Both the position numbers and the translations under genes were made by a program. Of a DNA stretch of 64,000 nt, positions 63,809-64,000 are shown piece by piece (positions within the stretch are counted from its first letter, which is position 1; each line of letters opens with the position of its first letter). The notes beneath the pieces were generated by a model. It was given only the letters and a program-made list of their open reading frames with translations. It was not told the origin of the DNA and did no database searches. Source of the DNA: Methylocystis sp. Sn-Cys (lineage in GTDB: Bacteria; Pseudomonadota; Alphaproteobacteria; Rhizobiales; Beijerinckiaceae); NCBI RefSeq assembly GCF_016745395.1, contig NZ_JAERVJ010000004.1, positions 114,369 to 178,368 of the forward strand, in the 5' to 3' direction.

Positions 63809-64000
63809 ATGAGGTCCATCGCCGCCTGCGCCGCGCTTCTCTGTCTTCTCGCCGCTCCTGCGCGCGCCGAGCCGAAATACGACCTCGCCAAGGTCGTCGC
63901 CGAATGCGCCGCCTGCCATGGGCCGGACGGCATCGGCAATGACGTGGAGATCCCCAATCTCGCAGGGCAGCACGACCGCTATCTTTACCTGCAGCTTCAG
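63809..64000 (+). CDS. class I cytochrome c, 5' end only
   Basis: The gene runs off the window after 64 codons. A signal peptide (MRSIAACAALLCLLAAPARA) is followed by a haem-binding motif ECAACHGPDGIGND (CxxCH) and the segment EIPNLAGQHDRYLYLQL typical of cytochrome c4/c553-like proteins. It is expected to be periplasmic. The ATG follows GGAGAAAATTTTC. The full length and number of haems cannot be seen. Confidence 0.88.
   Translation, partial: MRSIAACAALLCLLAAPARAEPKYDLAKVVAECAACHGPDGIGNDVEIPNLAGQHDRYLYLQLQ

Overview
The window is a high-G+C chromosomal segment of an alphaproteobacterium, most likely of the order Hyphomicrobiales (Rhizobiales). The basis is the combination of bactofilin, an ELM1-like protein, YciB next to ftsY, a DUF1192 remnant, PPDK, alphaproteobacterial rsfS/rlmH/proA/nadD genes, and many short palindromic repeats of the type common in that order. 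A methylotrophic Methylocystaceae/Beijerinckiaceae host is plausible, but no diagnostic methane or methanol gene is present, so the genus is a guess. Most of the window is core housekeeping DNA. No rRNA, CRISPR array, prophage or classical insertion sequence was seen.

Layout. 0-8.4 kb: HIT protein, pheA-kdsB and a lipoprotein, a possible structured RNA, rpmG, ribH-nusB, a frameshifted DUF1192 gene, ppdK and a membrane cNMP-binding protein. 8.5-11.85 kb: an MmeI-type single-chain restriction-modification gene bracketed by a 40-bp direct repeat (36/40 identical), the second copy of which contains the yjbQ start codon. 11.8-19 kb: yjbQ, a flavoprotein hydroxylase, a quinone reductase, a probable sRNA, rsfS, three tandem palindromes, rlmH, an orphan AbrB antitoxin, a DUF2892 protein and purA. 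19.1-24.8 kb: a compact operon of [NiFe]-hydrogenase small subunit, large subunit, maturation protease and a PAS-GGDEF-EAL protein. This is the most interesting system here, a probable coupling of H2 oxidation or sensing to cyclic-di-GMP. 24.9-30.7 kb: YkgJ-type protein, truncated haemoglobin, two small secreted proteins, tRNA-Glu, proA, a GIY-YIG protein between repeats, and nadD. 30.8-43 kb: rimO, fabH, ftsY-yciB, an L,D-transpeptidase, xerD, bactofilin, and the ku-ligD end-joining pair. 43-44.2 kb: three small Cys-rich exported proteins. 44.3-50.8 kb: hemW, an epimerase-DoxX fusion with a DUF2269 partner, a YcbB-type transpeptidase, parDE overlapping a 2Fe-2S ferredoxin-like gene, and a nitrilase-family hydrolase. 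50.9-64 kb: gyrB, a GST, recQ, CDGSH protein, trxB, ELM1-like gene, greA, carB and the start of a cytochrome c gene.

Dispersed palindromes are the main non-coding content. Family A has tcattccc...gggaatcc arms, family B has tcattgcgag...gcaatgacgg arms, and family C has cctcgtgcttcgag...agcatgaggg arms. B repeatedly sits inside A, C is inserted inside one B, three C units are translated in frame within the restriction-modification gene, and another palindrome (D) is translated in the ligD linker. These elements fill most gaps over 300 bp.

All functional calls rest on motifs and gene context read by eye. No database search was run, and subfamily names marked as inference should be treated that way.
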